Of a stretch of DNA of 64,000 nucleotides, positions 18,097 through 27,848 are shown piece after piece; the first letter of the stretch is position 1; each line of letters begins with the position of its first letter. The DNA is taken from contig CANMGS010000001.1 of assembly GCA_947497475.1 (NCBI GenBank), positions 1,054,001-1,118,000 of the forward strand, given 5' to 3'. This stretch comes from an uncultured Amylibacter sp. (lineage in GTDB: Bacteria > Pseudomonadota > Alphaproteobacteria > Rhodobacterales > Rhodobacteraceae). Under the pieces are notes generated by a model that did not search any database, was not told the origin of the DNA, and was given only the letters and a program-made list of their open reading frames with translations. A program made the position numbers and the translations under genes.

Positions 18097-18435
18097 ATGA
18101 TTGATTGGGCACAAGTACGCCAATTACAAGATGATGTTGGCGCAGAAGATATGGATGAAGTGGTCGAATTGTTTCTGGATGAAGTAGACGAAGCCATGGG
18201 TACGCTGGAAACTGATTATACAACGATGGGGCCTGATGCTCGGTCAGCGGCATTCCATTTTTTAAAAGGGTGCGCTTCTAATCTAGGGTTTAATGTATTT
18301 GCAATGCACTGTGGCAAGGGTGAAAATATTACGAAAACAGGTGGTGAGCCTGATTTTGAAATCGCAGAATTGATGCAAATCTATACGGCGTCAAAAACAG
18401 AATTTATGGTTGGAAAAACGACAGAATTGAATTAG
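18097..18435 (+). CDS. Hpt (histidine phosphotransfer) domain protein
   Basis: A 112-residue single-domain protein. The phosphotransfer motif is AAFHFLKGCASNLGF with the likely phospho-acceptor H54, flanked by amphipathic helices typical of four-helix Hpt proteins. It begins 1 bp after the DUF3131 stop, so it shares that operon, and a likely partner is the receiver-phosphatase at 13489-14799. No sensor kinase is encoded nearby. The 3' end overlaps the convergent hydrolase by 4 bp. Confidence 0.82.
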   Translation: MIDWAQVRQLQDDVGAEDMDEVVELFLDEVDEAMGTLETDYTTMGPDARSAAFHFLKGCASNLGFNVFAMHCGKGENITKTGGEPDFEIAELMQIYTASKTEFMVGKTTELN

Positions 18436-19211
18436 GCACTCTTGTCCAAAAAGGCCGCAACAACGTCTATAAACGCGCGAGGGTTTTCTGCGTGAACCCA
18501 ATGTGCCGCATTTGGAATTTCAACCAATTCTGAATGTGGGAAAAGTGTATTAATTGTATCCATGTGAGCAGGCTGAATATAATCAGATGCCCCTCCTTTT
18601 ATAAACAGAGTTTGCTTTTGGCATTGTCCTGTAACATCTGGGAAACCAACAATGTGGTCCATGTTATTTGCAAGTGCGTCTAAATTTAATGTCCAACGAT
18701 TGCCATTTTCTGCGAATTCTAAGCTCTGCAATAAAAATGCACGCGAAGCAGCTTCTGGTAATTGCTCTTTTAGTAAAACATCTGCTTCTGAGCGGCGCGT
18801 GATAGCGGATAAATCAACGCTACGCATGATATCGATATTAGATATTTGAGAGTGCGAATAAGCAATCGGGGCAATATCAGCAACCAATAAGCGATTTAAG
18901 TTTGCAGGATTGCGTAAAGCCATAACCATTGCTGCTTTGCCGCCCATCGAATGCCCAAGAACATCAACAGGCCCATTTGAAGTGGTAAGGGTGTTTTCCA
19001 GATCATCTGCGAGAGCGTCATAAGTATGAACATCATTCCAAAAGCTACCAGCGTGATTGCGCATATCAACTGTAATCACTTGACGATCAGAACTGAAACG
19101 GCGGGCAATAGCACGCCAATTGCGTCCAGATCCAAACAGTCCATGCGCGATCAAAAGGCTAGGTTTCTCAGAAGGTTCTCCGAATGTCTGGGTGTTCAAA
19201 AGTTGTGTCAT
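18432..19211 (-). CDS. Alpha/beta-hydrolase (YbfF-like esterase)
   Basis: A 259-residue cytoplasmic alpha/beta hydrolase. The oxyanion region is HGLFGSGRNW, the nucleophile serine lies in LGHSMGGK near residue 88, and the catalytic His is in the C-terminal NAAHWVHAENP. The overall pattern matches the YbfF group of short-chain acyl esterases. The ATG overlaps the ilvA stop (ATGA). The physiological substrate is unknown. Confidence 0.8.
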   Translation of the reverse strand: MTQLLNTQTFGEPSEKPSLLIAHGLFGSGRNWRAIARRFSSDRQVITVDMRNHAGSFWNDVHTYDALADDLENTLTTSNGPVDVLGHSMGGKAAMVMALRNPANLNRLLVADIAPIAYSHSQISNIDIMRSVDLSAITRRSEADVLLKEQLPEAASRAFLLQSLEFAENGNRWTLNLDALANNMDHIVGFPDVTGQCQKQTLFIKGGASDYIQPAHMDTINTLFPHSELVEIPNAAHWVHAENPRAFIDVVAAFLDKSA

Positions 19212-20455
19212 ACTAAAAACTCTGCCAATGTTTCATCGTCTGTAATATCACGGAATGAAAAGCCTGCTGCGGTTATGCGTGCAAATAAATTCTCGAAACC
19301 GCCAGTGGCTTTGGTTTCAATCCCGATCAAGACTGATCCAAAGTTTCGCGCTGACTTTTTCAAGTATTCAAAACGGGCAATGTCATCCTCTGGACCAAGT
19401 AAATTCAAGAAATCTTTCAATGCCCCCGGTCGTTGAGGTAATCGCAAGATGAGGTATTTTTTCAACCCTTCAAATCGCAAAGCACGTTCTTTCACATCCG
19501 GCAGGCGCTCAAAATCAAAGTTGCCTCCAGATGTTACACACACAACGCGCTTACCTGCGATTTCATCGCCCATGTCTTTCAATGCATCAACAGTCAGCGC
19601 ACCAGCAGGTTCCAATACGATACCTTCGATATTCAACAGTTCTAAAATCGTAGCGCATATACGGTTCTCATTTATGCCCAAAACTTTATCAGCAGGTACG
19701 TTCTTTAGGATGTCGAAATTATTATCCCCAATACGCGCCACTGCTGCACCGTCTACAAAGTTATCGACCACGGGTAATGTGACCAGACCACCATTTTCAA
19801 TAGCTGTATGCAAACTGCGCCCACCCATAGGCTCAGTTAAGCGAAAGTCTGGCCGATCAGAACAGTTAGCGTAGTATTTCAGTAATCCTGATGACAAGCC
19901 GCCGCCGCCAACTGGGACAACCATATAATCGATAGGCAACGTAAGTTGTTCACGAATTTCATGTGCGACAGATGCTTGCCCTTCGATCACATCTACAGAG
20001 TCATACGGTGGTAAAAATGCGCCACCTGCTGTTTTTGCGTATTTTTGAGCAGCAACTAAAGTTTCATCAAAATAGTCACCCTCTAAACGGATTTCTATAA
20101 ACTTCCCGCCAAACGCAGCAGTTTTGTTAATCTTTTGACCTGGCGTTGTAACGGGCATAAAAACCACACCCTTTACGCCGAAATGCTTACAGGCAAATGC
20201 GATACCTTGAGCGTGATTGCCAGCAGAGGCACAAACGAAAACCTTTGGCTTTTGGCCACTAGCCAATGCTTTGCTCATGGCATTAAACGCACCGCGAATT
20301 TTATAGGACCGAACAGGAGATAGATCTTCACGCTTTAGATATATTTCGGCGCTGTATTTATCCGACAGATACTCGTTCTTTTGCAAAGGCGTTTGCGGAA
20401 ACAGTGCGCGCATTGCTTTGGTTGCATGCGCAACATCGTCTATAAAATGTGTCAT
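19208..20455 (-). CDS. ilvA: Threonine ammonia-lyase
   Basis: A 415-residue PLP enzyme converting threonine to 2-oxobutanoate. The Schiff-base lysine is in SYKIRGAFNAM near residue 53; ASAGNHAQGIAF and the glycine-rich VPVGGGGLSSG phosphate loop are intact. The C-terminal 80 residues form one ACT-like regulatory domain (YLILRLPQRPGALKDFL). This is the shorter biosynthetic form with a single regulatory module, so isoleucine feedback is likely but not certain. It is followed by the coupled esterase-like gene. Confidence 0.9.
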   Translation of the reverse strand: MTHFIDDVAHATKAMRALFPQTPLQKNEYLSDKYSAEIYLKREDLSPVRSYKIRGAFNAMSKALASGQKPKVFVCASAGNHAQGIAFACKHFGVKGVVFMPVTTPGQKINKTAAFGGKFIEIRLEGDYFDETLVAAQKYAKTAGGAFLPPYDSVDVIEGQASVAHEIREQLTLPIDYMVVPVGGGGLSSGLLKYYANCSDRPDFRLTEPMGGRSLHTAIENGGLVTLPVVDNFVDGAAVARIGDNNFDILKNVPADKVLGINENRICATILELLNIEGIVLEPAGALTVDALKDMGDEIAGKRVVCVTSGGNFDFERLPDVKERALRFEGLKKYLILRLPQRPGALKDFLNLLGPEDDIARFEYLKKSARNFGSVLIGIETKATGGFENLFARITAAGFSFRDITDDETLAEFLV

Positions 20456-20645
20456 ATCACCTGTGTCCGTGTCATTCTTTATAATCAGTTCATAAACCGT
20501 TTCTTATCTTACCAAAAGCCACAATCATATATGTAGGCAAACACGACAGTATTCTATCATGATTGAAACGACGCTGCCCCTTGCTCGTTTGGTGAAAACC
20601 CAATAAACCCCGCTAAACAGAATCCATTATTTCGGAGCTTTATCC

Positions 20646-21869
20646 ATGTCTGCACCTAAAAAAGTTGTCCTAGCCTATTCTGGCGGTCTTGATACATCGA
20701 TCATCTTGAAGTGGTTGCAAACAGAATATGGTTGCGAAGTTGTAACGTTTACGGCCGATTTAGGCCAAGGCGAAGAATTAGAACCAGCACGCAAAAAAGC
20801 AGAACTTTTGGGCATCAAACCTGAAAACATCCATATCGAAGATGTGCGTGAAGAATTTGTACGTGACTTTGTATTCCCAATGTTCCGCGCAAATGCAGTT
20901 TATGAAGGGCTTTATTTGTTGGGTACATCTATTGCACGCCCATTGATTTCAAAGCGCCTTGTTGAAATTGCTGCAGATTGCGGTGCGGATGCAGTATCAC
21001 ATGGTGCGACAGGTAAAGGTAATGACCAAGTACGTTTCGAATTGTCAGCTTACGCGTTAAACCCAGAAATCCAAGTAATCGCACCATGGCGCGAATGGGA
21101 TTTGTCTAGCCGTACGAAACTATTGGAATTTGCAGAGGAGCACCAAATCCCAATCGCTAAAGACAAACGCGGCGAAGCACCGTTTTCTGTAGATGCAAAT
21201 CTGTTGCACACATCATCAGAAGGTAAAGTTCTAGAAGACCCGGCTATTGCAGCCCCAGATTATGTTTACCAACGTACGGTGAACCCAGAGGATGCACCTG
21301 AAACACCTGAGTTTGTAGAAATTACATATGCAAAAGGTGACCCAGTTGCATTGGAGGGCAAAGCGCTAACACCAGCAGAGATGTTAACAGCATTGAACGA
21401 GCTTGGTGGTAAGCATGGTGTTGGCCGTTTAGATTTGGTTGAAGGTCGTTATGTTGGCATGAAATCACGCGGTATCTACGAAACACCTGGTGGTACAATC
21501 ATGCTAGAGGCACACCGTGGTATTGAATCTATCACGTTGGATCGTGGCGCGGCTCACTTAAAAGATGAATTGATGCCGAAATATGCGGAATTAATCTATA
21601 ACGGTTACTGGTTCAGCCCAGAGCGTGAGATGTTACAAGCATTGATCGATGCAAGCCAAGAACATGTAAATGGCACGGTTCGTGTGAAACTTTACAAAGG
21701 TTCTGTTACAACTGTAGGTCGTTGGTCAGATGATACATTGTACTCAGAAGAGCATGTGACATTTGAAGATGATGCAGGTGCATATGATCAAAAAGATGCA
21801 GCTGGCTTTATCAAAATCAATGCATTGCGTCTTAAGTTGCTCGCTGCCAGAGATAAACGCTCAAAATAA
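20646..21869 (+). CDS. argG: Argininosuccinate synthase
   Basis: A 407-residue enzyme joining citrulline and aspartate with ATP in arginine synthesis. The N-terminal ATP pyrophosphatase motif is [16 protein letters not shown]. Later [15 protein letters not shown] and [12 protein letters not shown] are classic ArgG segments. GGAG lies 9 nt before the ATG. It stands alone between a divergent ilvA and a hairpin downstream. Codon use looks more biased than in neighbouring genes, consistent with high expression. Confidence 0.96.
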   Translation: MSAPKKVVLAYSGGLDTSIILKWLQTEYGCEVVTFTADLGQGEELEPARKKAELLGIKPENIHIEDVREEFVRDFVFPMFRANAVYEGLYLLGTSIARPLISKRLVEIAADCGADAVSHGATGKGNDQVRFELSAYALNPEIQVIAPWREWDLSSRTKLLEFAEEHQIPIAKDKRGEAPFSVDANLLHTSSEGKVLEDPAIAAPDYVYQRTVNPEDAPETPEFVEITYAKGDPVALEGKALTPAEMLTALNELGGKHGVGRLDLVEGRYVGMKSRGIYETPGGTIMLEAHRGIESITLDRGAAHLKDELMPKYAELIYNGYWFSPEREMLQALIDASQEHVNGTVRVKLYKGSVTTVGRWSDDTLYSEEHVTFEDDAGAYDQKDAAGFIKINALRLKLLAARDKRSK

Positions 21870-21900
21870 ACAGCCGATATCTTAACAAGTCTCTGAATTT

Positions 21901-21926
21901 GCATCTTTTACTGTTTGAAAAGATGC
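21901..21926. terminator. Nine-bp perfect hairpin downstream of argG
   Basis: GCATCTTTT and AAAAGATGC form a perfect 9-bp stem with an 8-nt loop, 31 nt after the argG stop. No T-run follows, so it may be a factor-dependent terminator or an RNA-stabilising stem rather than a standard intrinsic terminator. The rest of the 277-bp gap to the next gene shows no other recognisable feature. Confidence 0.4.
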
Positions 21927-22146
21927 GTCTTCACTGATTGACGGATTCTGCAAACCCGCCTAGTATGCGCCTATATAAAAATGGGCCAAAAGGTCTGGGG
22001 GAACGCGGCAGAAAATTTCTGACGCATATTCAGAGGTTACGCATTTTCCCAAGATAAAGCACCAAGGGGTGTGCAGGGGAGCGGATTTTAGTGAGTAACA
22101 GTGTGACGCGAGTGTATTCGCACCAAATTTTTCAGGTGCGTTCATA

Positions 22147-23778
22147 ATGTCAAAACCAGATAGTAATCTGCAATTTGGACAACCACAAAAGTCTTCGGGT
22201 TTGATCCGCGGAGCTATTATTGGTGCTGTTCTATTACTTGCTGTTCTTGGGTTGCTTGCTGTTTTCAGCAAGATCGATTTTTCGAGTGACACAGTTGCTG
22301 AAGCTCCTACCGTTTCAAAAGAAGACGAAGAAAAGGTATTTGCTCGCCTAACATCCGATTGGTCATCAGCGCGCAATGGACTGCAAGATGCAGTTACTTT
22401 GGAAAAAAATATCAAAGCACGTATCGCTGATGCACGCGCAAAAGGCGCGGCACAAGAAGCGATTTTAAAAGAAGTTGAAACGTCTTTTGCGCGCGCAGTG
22501 GAGCGTGTGGCAAATGCAAAATCTAAAGTAGACGAAACTGAAAACGATATGGCGCGTTTTCTAGATGACAGTCTGGAAAAGAAAGTAGCAACGGCTGTCG
22601 GAACCGTTGAAACATATTCGCAAACACGTGAACGTGCCGAGCAAGCGGAGCTGGCTGCCTTTCAAGAGGCAGAGCGGATTAAATCTGCTGTTGTGCAATT
22701 AAGATTAGCTTCCAATGCAGCAAAGGCTGCAGCAGAAGCAACAGCGACTGTGGCAAATGCTGCTGATGCTGCCCAAATAGTTGTGGACCAAAACGAAGAT
22801 GTTGTCCCAGATGCGGACGGTTCAACATTGTTGAATTTACGAAATGACTTTTTCAATGAAGCGAAAGCACAAGCAGATTCTGCCGAGCGGTCTGCACAAG
22901 CCGCAGAACGCGCAATGAAAGCCAGCGCTGAAAAATTGGTAGAGGCAGAGAAACGCGTTAAAGATAAAAAAGAAGCTGTGATTGTCGCCCGATCCGATGA
23001 AAGCCAAGCAAAAACAGAATTGGAAACATTAGCCACACAGTTAGAGAGCCTCCAAAAAGAGCGGACATCATCGCGTAAAATAGCAGCAATTGCAAAAGAG
23101 CGTCTTTTGGCAGAAGAGGCTGGTCTGGAAAAACGCAAAGGCGATCTGACACGAGAAACGTTGAAGAACGAGGATTTGAAGGCATCCTATGAAGAGTTGC
23201 AAAACGAACGCAATACGGTCGAAGCGAAATTAGGTGCAGCACAGCAAATTTATGATGATGCCGAGGCACGTTTACGGGATGCACAAAAACTGCGCGCCAA
23301 ACGTGTCGCTTCAGAGGTTGCGGCAGTTAATTCAGAGATGCATGATAATTTACGCGCCAAACTCGGTAATCTACGTATCGAAAACCCAGACCATGATCGA
23401 TTTATTGTGCCATCAGAATCTTTGTTCGAATCTGGTTCTGCCAAACTTGGTGAAGCGGGTAAAATTCTGATTACGGATATGACAAATGTTATTATATCTG
23501 TGACGGATAAATTGCCAAAAGATGCCGATTGGATTTTACGTGTTGATGGTCATACAGATAACACACCGTTCAAAGGTACGGGACGTTTCCGCGACAATTG
23601 GGAATTAAGCCAAGCCCGTGCATTAGCTGTTGTTAAATACATTGTTTCATTGGGTGAAATTCCACCAGAACGTTTAGCGGCGAATGGTTTGGGCGAGTAT
23701 CAGCCATTGAAAGCAGGGGATTCAGCCAAAGATAAGGCCGAGAACCGACGCATCGAATTGGCGCTTGTTCCACGTTAA
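22147..23778 (+). CDS. OmpA-family protein with long coiled coil and N-terminal membrane anchor
   Basis: A 543-residue protein: one membrane helix (about residues 20-40), a long alanine-rich coiled coil (about 60-400) and a C-terminal OmpA/MotB peptidoglycan-binding domain with VDGHTDNTPF, NWELSQARALAVVKYI and ENRRIELAL. It would span the periplasm from the inner membrane to the wall. This layout resembles the proteins annotated as MotB-like or peptidoglycan-binding in Rhodobacteraceae, but there is no MotA partner here, so a motor role is not supported. Confidence 0.8.
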   Translation: MSKPDSNLQFGQPQKSSGLIRGAIIGAVLLLAVLGLLAVFSKIDFSSDTVAEAPTVSKEDEEKVFARLTSDWSSARNGLQDAVTLEKNIKARIADARAKGAAQEAILKEVETSFARAVERVANAKSKVDETENDMARFLDDSLEKKVATAVGTVETYSQTRERAEQAELAAFQEAERIKSAVVQLRLASNAAKAAAEATATVANAADAAQIVVDQNEDVVPDADGSTLLNLRNDFFNEAKAQADSAERSAQAAERAMKASAEKLVEAEKRVKDKKEAVIVARSDESQAKTELETLATQLESLQKERTSSRKIAAIAKERLLAEEAGLEKRKGDLTRETLKNEDLKASYEELQNERNTVEAKLGAAQQIYDDAEARLRDAQKLRAKRVASEVAAVNSEMHDNLRAKLGNLRIENPDHDRFIVPSESLFESGSAKLGEAGKILITDMTNVIISVTDKLPKDADWILRVDGHTDNTPFKGTGRFRDNWELSQARALAVVKYIVSLGEIPPERLAANGLGEYQPLKAGDSAKDKAENRRIELALVPR

Positions 23779-23884
23779 TGTTTCAGTAAAACACAAGATG
23801 TTCACGATTTTCTCAAGCATAGTTTAATTGCGGTTTTGCTCTAACGGGGCGAAAAGACATGTAACTTAACAAAGCGTGAGATAC

Positions 23885-24523
23885 ATGATCAATTTAAAGA
23901 CATCCCTTGTTGCCCTATCCCTCTTATCCACGGCATCTGCTGCGTATGCGGCGCAAGAAACAGCAATCGTTGCAGGTGGTTGTTTTTGGTGTGTGGAATC
24001 TGATTTTGAAGCTGTAAAAGGCGTTTCAAATGTTGTGACAGGCTACATCGGTGGTTCCGCTGAAACCGCAACCTATAAACGTATAGGTAAAGGTGGCACT
24101 GGCCATTATGAAGCCGCAAAGATCACATTTGATTCAAGTGTGATCAGCTATAAACAAATTTTGGATATATTTTGGCGTTCTGTTGATGCGACAGATGCAG
24201 GCGGTCAATTTTGTGACCGCGGCCCAAGCTACCGAACAGGTATCTTTGCGTTGAATGATGTACAGTTAAAGGCCGCACAAAAATCCAAGGCAGCATTGGA
24301 TGCAAGCGGCCGTTTGCCAAAACCTGTAGTGACGGAAATCAAAAAAGCCAGCCCATTTTACTTGGCTGAAGAATACCACCAAGATTACTATAAAAAATCG
24401 GATTTAGTAATCACACGGTTCGGCCCAATTTCCAAAGCAAAGGCTTACAAAAAATATCGCAATGCTTGTGGGCGTGACCAACGCGTCAAGCAGCTATGGG
24501 GTAAGGATGCTTACACCCACTAA
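23885..24523 (+). CDS. msrA: Periplasmic peptide-methionine (S)-S-oxide reductase
   Basis: About 212 residues with an N-terminal signal (SLVALSLLSTASAAYAA) and an MsrA domain. The catalytic cysteine is in VAGGCFWCVESDF and the conserved GTGHYEAAKI follows. It repairs methionine-S-sulfoxide in exported proteins. A GTG at 23876 is an alternative start; the ATG gives a more usual signal peptide. A strong intrinsic terminator follows. Confidence 0.9.
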   Translation: MINLKTSLVALSLLSTASAAYAAQETAIVAGGCFWCVESDFEAVKGVSNVVTGYIGGSAETATYKRIGKGGTGHYEAAKITFDSSVISYKQILDIFWRSVDATDAGGQFCDRGPSYRTGIFALNDVQLKAAQKSKAALDASGRLPKPVVTEIKKASPFYLAEEYHQDYYKKSDLVITRFGPISKAKAYKKYRNACGRDQRVKQLWGKDAYTH

Positions 24524-24567
24524 ATTACAGGCTGAAATAAATCCCCTCTTTCACCCGTAATATTCCT

Positions 24568-24594
24568 GGCCCGCGTGTAACGCGGGCCTTTTTT
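24568..24594 (+). terminator. Intrinsic terminator after msrA
   Basis: An 8-bp GC-rich stem (GGCCCGCG / CGCGGGCC) with a 5-nt loop is followed by six T residues. It sits at the convergent junction with the yggT-like gene. Confidence 0.88.
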
Positions 24595-24874
24595 AATAGA
24601 GAAAGTTGTTTGTGATGATCACACGCAATGCATAAATTCCGATGAATGCAACAATAGGTGTAAAATCAATGCCGCCTGTCGATGGAATAAAGCGACGGAT
24701 CGGGGCATAAATAGGTTCTAGCAAACGGTTAATACCGTACCAAATTTGGGCGACCAACGGCTGATGTAAATTCAGAACCTGAAAGTTAATCAACCAACTC
24801 ATAATAATATGAATGATTAGAATTGTGTAAGCGATGTCTAAAACAAACAACAGAATTTGTGCGATCGATGTCAT
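24593..24874 (-). CDS. YggT-family membrane protein
   Basis: A 93-residue protein with two hydrophobic segments and the YggT pattern: an N-terminal helix, then LNLHQPLVAQIWYGINRLLEPIYAPIRRFIPS-like sequence and a second helix. Family members are small inner-membrane proteins linked to osmotic stress and cell-division contexts. GGGA precedes the ATG at 24874. Its stop lies inside the T-run of the convergent terminator. Confidence 0.85.
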   Translation of the reverse strand: MTSIAQILLFVLDIAYTILIIHIIMSWLINFQVLNLHQPLVAQIWYGINRLLEPIYAPIRRFIPSTGGIDFTPIVAFIGIYALRVIITNNFLY

Positions 24875-25003
24875 GCGTAGTCCCTTTTTTACAGTGCATT
24901 AGACTTATGGTGCGTTTTGCTGTTTGGCAAGGCTTGGTGTGACCCGACGTCGCCGTTGCACTTGTGCTTTGTTTTGATAGCGTTTTTGCAAAGGAGATCT
25001 CCC

Positions 25004-25534
25004 ATGTTCCCATTTATGCGCCTTGGTAAAGAACTTATTAAGTTCAGGAATGCACCAGCTTTGACATTGGATGAAACCCATGTTTCAACCCATATCTGTT
25101 GGCCAATTGATATTGATTTCTATGGCGAACTTAATAATGGTCGTACATTGTCGCTATATGATTTGGGGCGTATTGCTATGGGGCAGCGCGTAGGTTTGTT
25201 GAAAGCTTTACGTACCCATAAATGGGGTTTGACGATGGCGGGTTCGTCGGTGCGGTACCGCCGCCGTATAACAACATTCCAAAAATTCACGATGAAAACG
25301 CGCCCTGTTGGGCGCGATGATCGGTTTTTGTACATTGAACAATCAATGTGGCGTAATGGCGAAGCAACATCATCGGTTTTATACCGTTCAGCAGTTGTAG
25401 ATAAAAACGGTATCGTTCCCACACAGCGCGTAGCAGAAGCTTTGGGGTATCCTGAATGGAATCCAGTTATGCCAGAATGGGTGCAAAACTGGATAACTGC
25501 AGAAGGTACGCGTGTTTGGCCACCTGAAACCTGA
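25004..25534 (+). CDS. Hotdog-fold thioesterase
   Basis: About 176 residues. The segment WPIDIDFYGELNNGRTLSLY corresponds to the 4HBT active-site region (an aspartate followed by a G-x-x-N-N helix start) of acyl-CoA thioesterases. The ATG at 25004 has AAGGAGA at 24991, a strong ribosome binding site; the longer upstream frame has no such support. The substrate is unknown. Confidence 0.75.
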   Translation: MFPFMRLGKELIKFRNAPALTLDETHVSTHICWPIDIDFYGELNNGRTLSLYDLGRIAMGQRVGLLKALRTHKWGLTMAGSSVRYRRRITTFQKFTMKTRPVGRDDRFLYIEQSMWRNGEATSSVLYRSAVVDKNGIVPTQRVAEALGYPEWNPVMPEWVQNWITAEGTRVWPPET

Positions 25535-25596
25535 AAAAACTTGCCAGACACCCTATAAAAATGCTCCATTAAAAAGAAAAAATTCAGGGGACATCC

Positions 25597-26931
25597 ATGT
25601 CATCAAAAGTTAGTAAAAAAGCGATCTGGAGCTGGATGTCATACGACTGGGCCGCGCAACCCTATCACACTTTATTGGTGACCTTTATCTTTGCTCCGTA
25701 TTTCACATCTGCCGTTGTGGGTGATGGAACGCAGGGGCAAATTATGTGGGGCACCATGATGACGATTGTTGGCGTCATCTTAGCGGTCAGTGCGCCGATT
25801 TTGGGCGCTATTGCAGATACGACAGGCCCGCGAAAACCGTGGATTATGATGTTTTCAATCCTTTTCGTTATGGGCGCTTTCCCACTTTGGCTTGCGACAC
25901 CAGGCATGGACAACCCAACGAAAATCTTGATGTTTTTTGCGCTCGGTTTTATTGGCGTGGAAATGTCTCAAATTTTTGTCAGCGCTATGTTGCCCGATCT
26001 GGGCGACCGCTCTGAAATAGGTAAGATTTCTGGCAGTGGCTGGGGGTTTGGTTATCTCGGTGGTGTCTTAACTCTATTCATCATGCTTTTACTGCTTGCT
26101 GAGAATGATAAGGGTGTCACTCTGCTTGGCAATGCGCCGTTGTTTGGGCTTGATCCAGAAACACGCGAAGGGACACGGTCCGTTGGCCCACTGACGGGAC
26201 TTTGGTATATTGTATTTATGATTCCATTTTTCCTTTGGGTTCCAGATGTAAAGCGCAAACCAAAAGTCGTAAATGCGGTTTCCAGCTCAATCAAGGAACT
26301 GTTCAGCACAATCAAGAAATTGCCACAAGATGTCAGTCTTTTCACGTATCTTGGCTCATCCATGTTTTACCGCGATGCCCTAAATGGACTGTATGCATTT
26401 GGCGGTATTTATGCAGCGGGTGTTTTGGGTTGGTCTATTGTACAGATCGGCATCTTTGGAATTATTGCTGCTATTACAGCAGCATTAGCATCATGGATTG
26501 GTGGATTTATGGATCGCGCATATGGCCCCAAAAAAGTGATTGTTTTTTGTATCCTTGTTTTAATCGTGGTGTGTATTCTATTGGTAGGTACATCACGTGA
26601 AACTTTCTTTGCTGCACCATTGGCTGCGGATTCTACATTGCCTGATAAAATGATGATGATCTGTGGCGCTTTAATCGGTGGCGCAGGCGGAGCCATTCAA
26701 GCGTCATCTAGAACCATGATGGTGTTCCAAGCGAATGAAGAGCGCATGACAGAAGCCTTTGGTCTTTATGCGTTGTCAGGACGTGCAACTGCATTTTTGG
26801 CTCCAGGGTTAATTGCGTTATTTACGGACTTAACACAAAGCCAAAGATTGGGTATTCTACCAGTAGCAGTTTTATTTTTAATTGGCTTGGTTCTTTTGGT
26901 ATGGGTTCGCCCAGGTGAGGAGTATGAGTGA
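25597..26931 (+). CDS. MFS transporter, UMF1/Atg22-like
   Basis: A 444-residue transporter with about 12 membrane segments. The N-terminal SWMSYDWAAQPYHTLL and GPRKPWIMMFS loop are typical of the UMF1 family of the major facilitator superfamily, whose yeast members export amino acids from the vacuole. The bacterial substrate is not assigned. GGGGA precedes the ATG. The stop overlaps the GTG start of mepA. Confidence 0.85.
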   Translation: MSSKVSKKAIWSWMSYDWAAQPYHTLLVTFIFAPYFTSAVVGDGTQGQIMWGTMMTIVGVILAVSAPILGAIADTTGPRKPWIMMFSILFVMGAFPLWLATPGMDNPTKILMFFALGFIGVEMSQIFVSAMLPDLGDRSEIGKISGSGWGFGYLGGVLTLFIMLLLLAENDKGVTLLGNAPLFGLDPETREGTRSVGPLTGLWYIVFMIPFFLWVPDVKRKPKVVNAVSSSIKELFSTIKKLPQDVSLFTYLGSSMFYRDALNGLYAFGGIYAAGVLGWSIVQIGIFGIIAAITAALASWIGGFMDRAYGPKKVIVFCILVLIVVCILLVGTSRETFFAAPLAADSTLPDKMMMICGALIGGAGGAIQASSRTMMVFQANEERMTEAFGLYALSGRATAFLAPGLIALFTDLTQSQRLGILPVAVLFLIGLVLLVWVRPGEEYE

Positions 26932-27848
26932 TTTTTAAACATTATATTCTAAAAGCATTTTGTTTCTCAGCATCCATTATTATAGGGACGTCATTTATAG
27001 TGGGTGAAAGTTTTGCTCAAACCAAAGCGAATAAATTGTTCGGCGCAAAACGCGCGCCATCACAACAATCTGCAAGTGCATTTGGCAGTTATGCCAAGGG
27101 TTGTCTGGCCGGCGCTACTCAATTGCCAGAGACAGGTCCAACATGGCAAGCAATGCGCCTAAGCCGCAATCGTAATTGGGGTCATCCAGATACAATTGAT
27201 TTTCTAAAACGGCTATCCGCACAGGTTGCAGCAGAAACCAGTTGGGCAGGCTTATATATAGGTGACATTTCTCAGCCACGTGGTGGCCCAATGTTATCAG
27301 GCCATCAGTCGCATCAATTAGGCTTGGATGCAGATATCTGGTTATTACCACCCAAGAGACTGAATTTAAGTCGTAAGGAACGTGAAAATCTGTCGTCTCA
27401 ATCTGTACGAGCCAAAAGCCATCGCACAGTTAATAACAACTGGACGCATGATCATATGAAGGTGATCAAAGCTGCTGCAAGCGATCCCGCCGTAGACCGT
27501 ATTTTTATCACGGCACCTGCGAAAGTCTGGATGTGTAAAAATGCACGTGGCAACAAGAAGTGGTTACAAAAAGTGCGCCCATTTTGGGGCCATCATTACC
27601 ATTTTCATGTTCGCATGAAGTGTCCAGCAGGATCGACGGGGTGTAAGACACAAACACCTACAGTGAAGCAATTATCAAAAAACGCTACAGGGTGTGATAG
27701 CGATTTGAACTGGTGGGTGACTACAGCGTTAGAGCCACCTGATCCGAATGCGCCAAAACCAAAGCCAAGACCGAAAAAACGCGGTGCGCGGGATTACGTC
27801 ATGGCTGACTTGCCAAATCAGTGCGGAGCTGTTTTGAAGTCTCAATGA
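26928..27848 (+). CDS. mepA: Penicillin-insensitive murein endopeptidase
   Basis: A 306-residue M74 peptidase with a signal sequence. Zinc and catalytic motifs are GHQSHQLGLDADIW near residue 125, HDHMKVIKAA and WGHHYHFHVRMKCP near 220. MepA cleaves D-Ala-meso-DAP crosslinks in the periplasm. Several cysteines suggest disulfides. The start is GTG in a GTGA overlap with the transporter stop, and the next gene overlaps by ATGA, so three genes are coupled. Confidence 0.9.
   Translation: MIFKHYILKAFCFSASIIIGTSFIVGESFAQTKANKLFGAKRAPSQQSASAFGSYAKGCLAGATQLPETGPTWQAMRLSRNRNWGHPDTIDFLKRLSAQVAAETSWAGLYIGDISQPRGGPMLSGHQSHQLGLDADIWLLPPKRLNLSRKERENLSSQSVRAKSHRTVNNNWTHDHMKVIKAAASDPAVDRIFITAPAKVWMCKNARGNKKWLQKVRPFWGHHYHFHVRMKCPAGSTGCKTQTPTVKQLSKNATGCDSDLNWWVTTALEPPDPNAPKPKPRPKKRGARDYVMADLPNQCGAVLKSQ

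Noticed and set aside
22147-23778. MotB flagellar stator
   Set aside because: The OmpA-like domain fits, but the long coiled coil and lack of a MotA gene argue against a stator.
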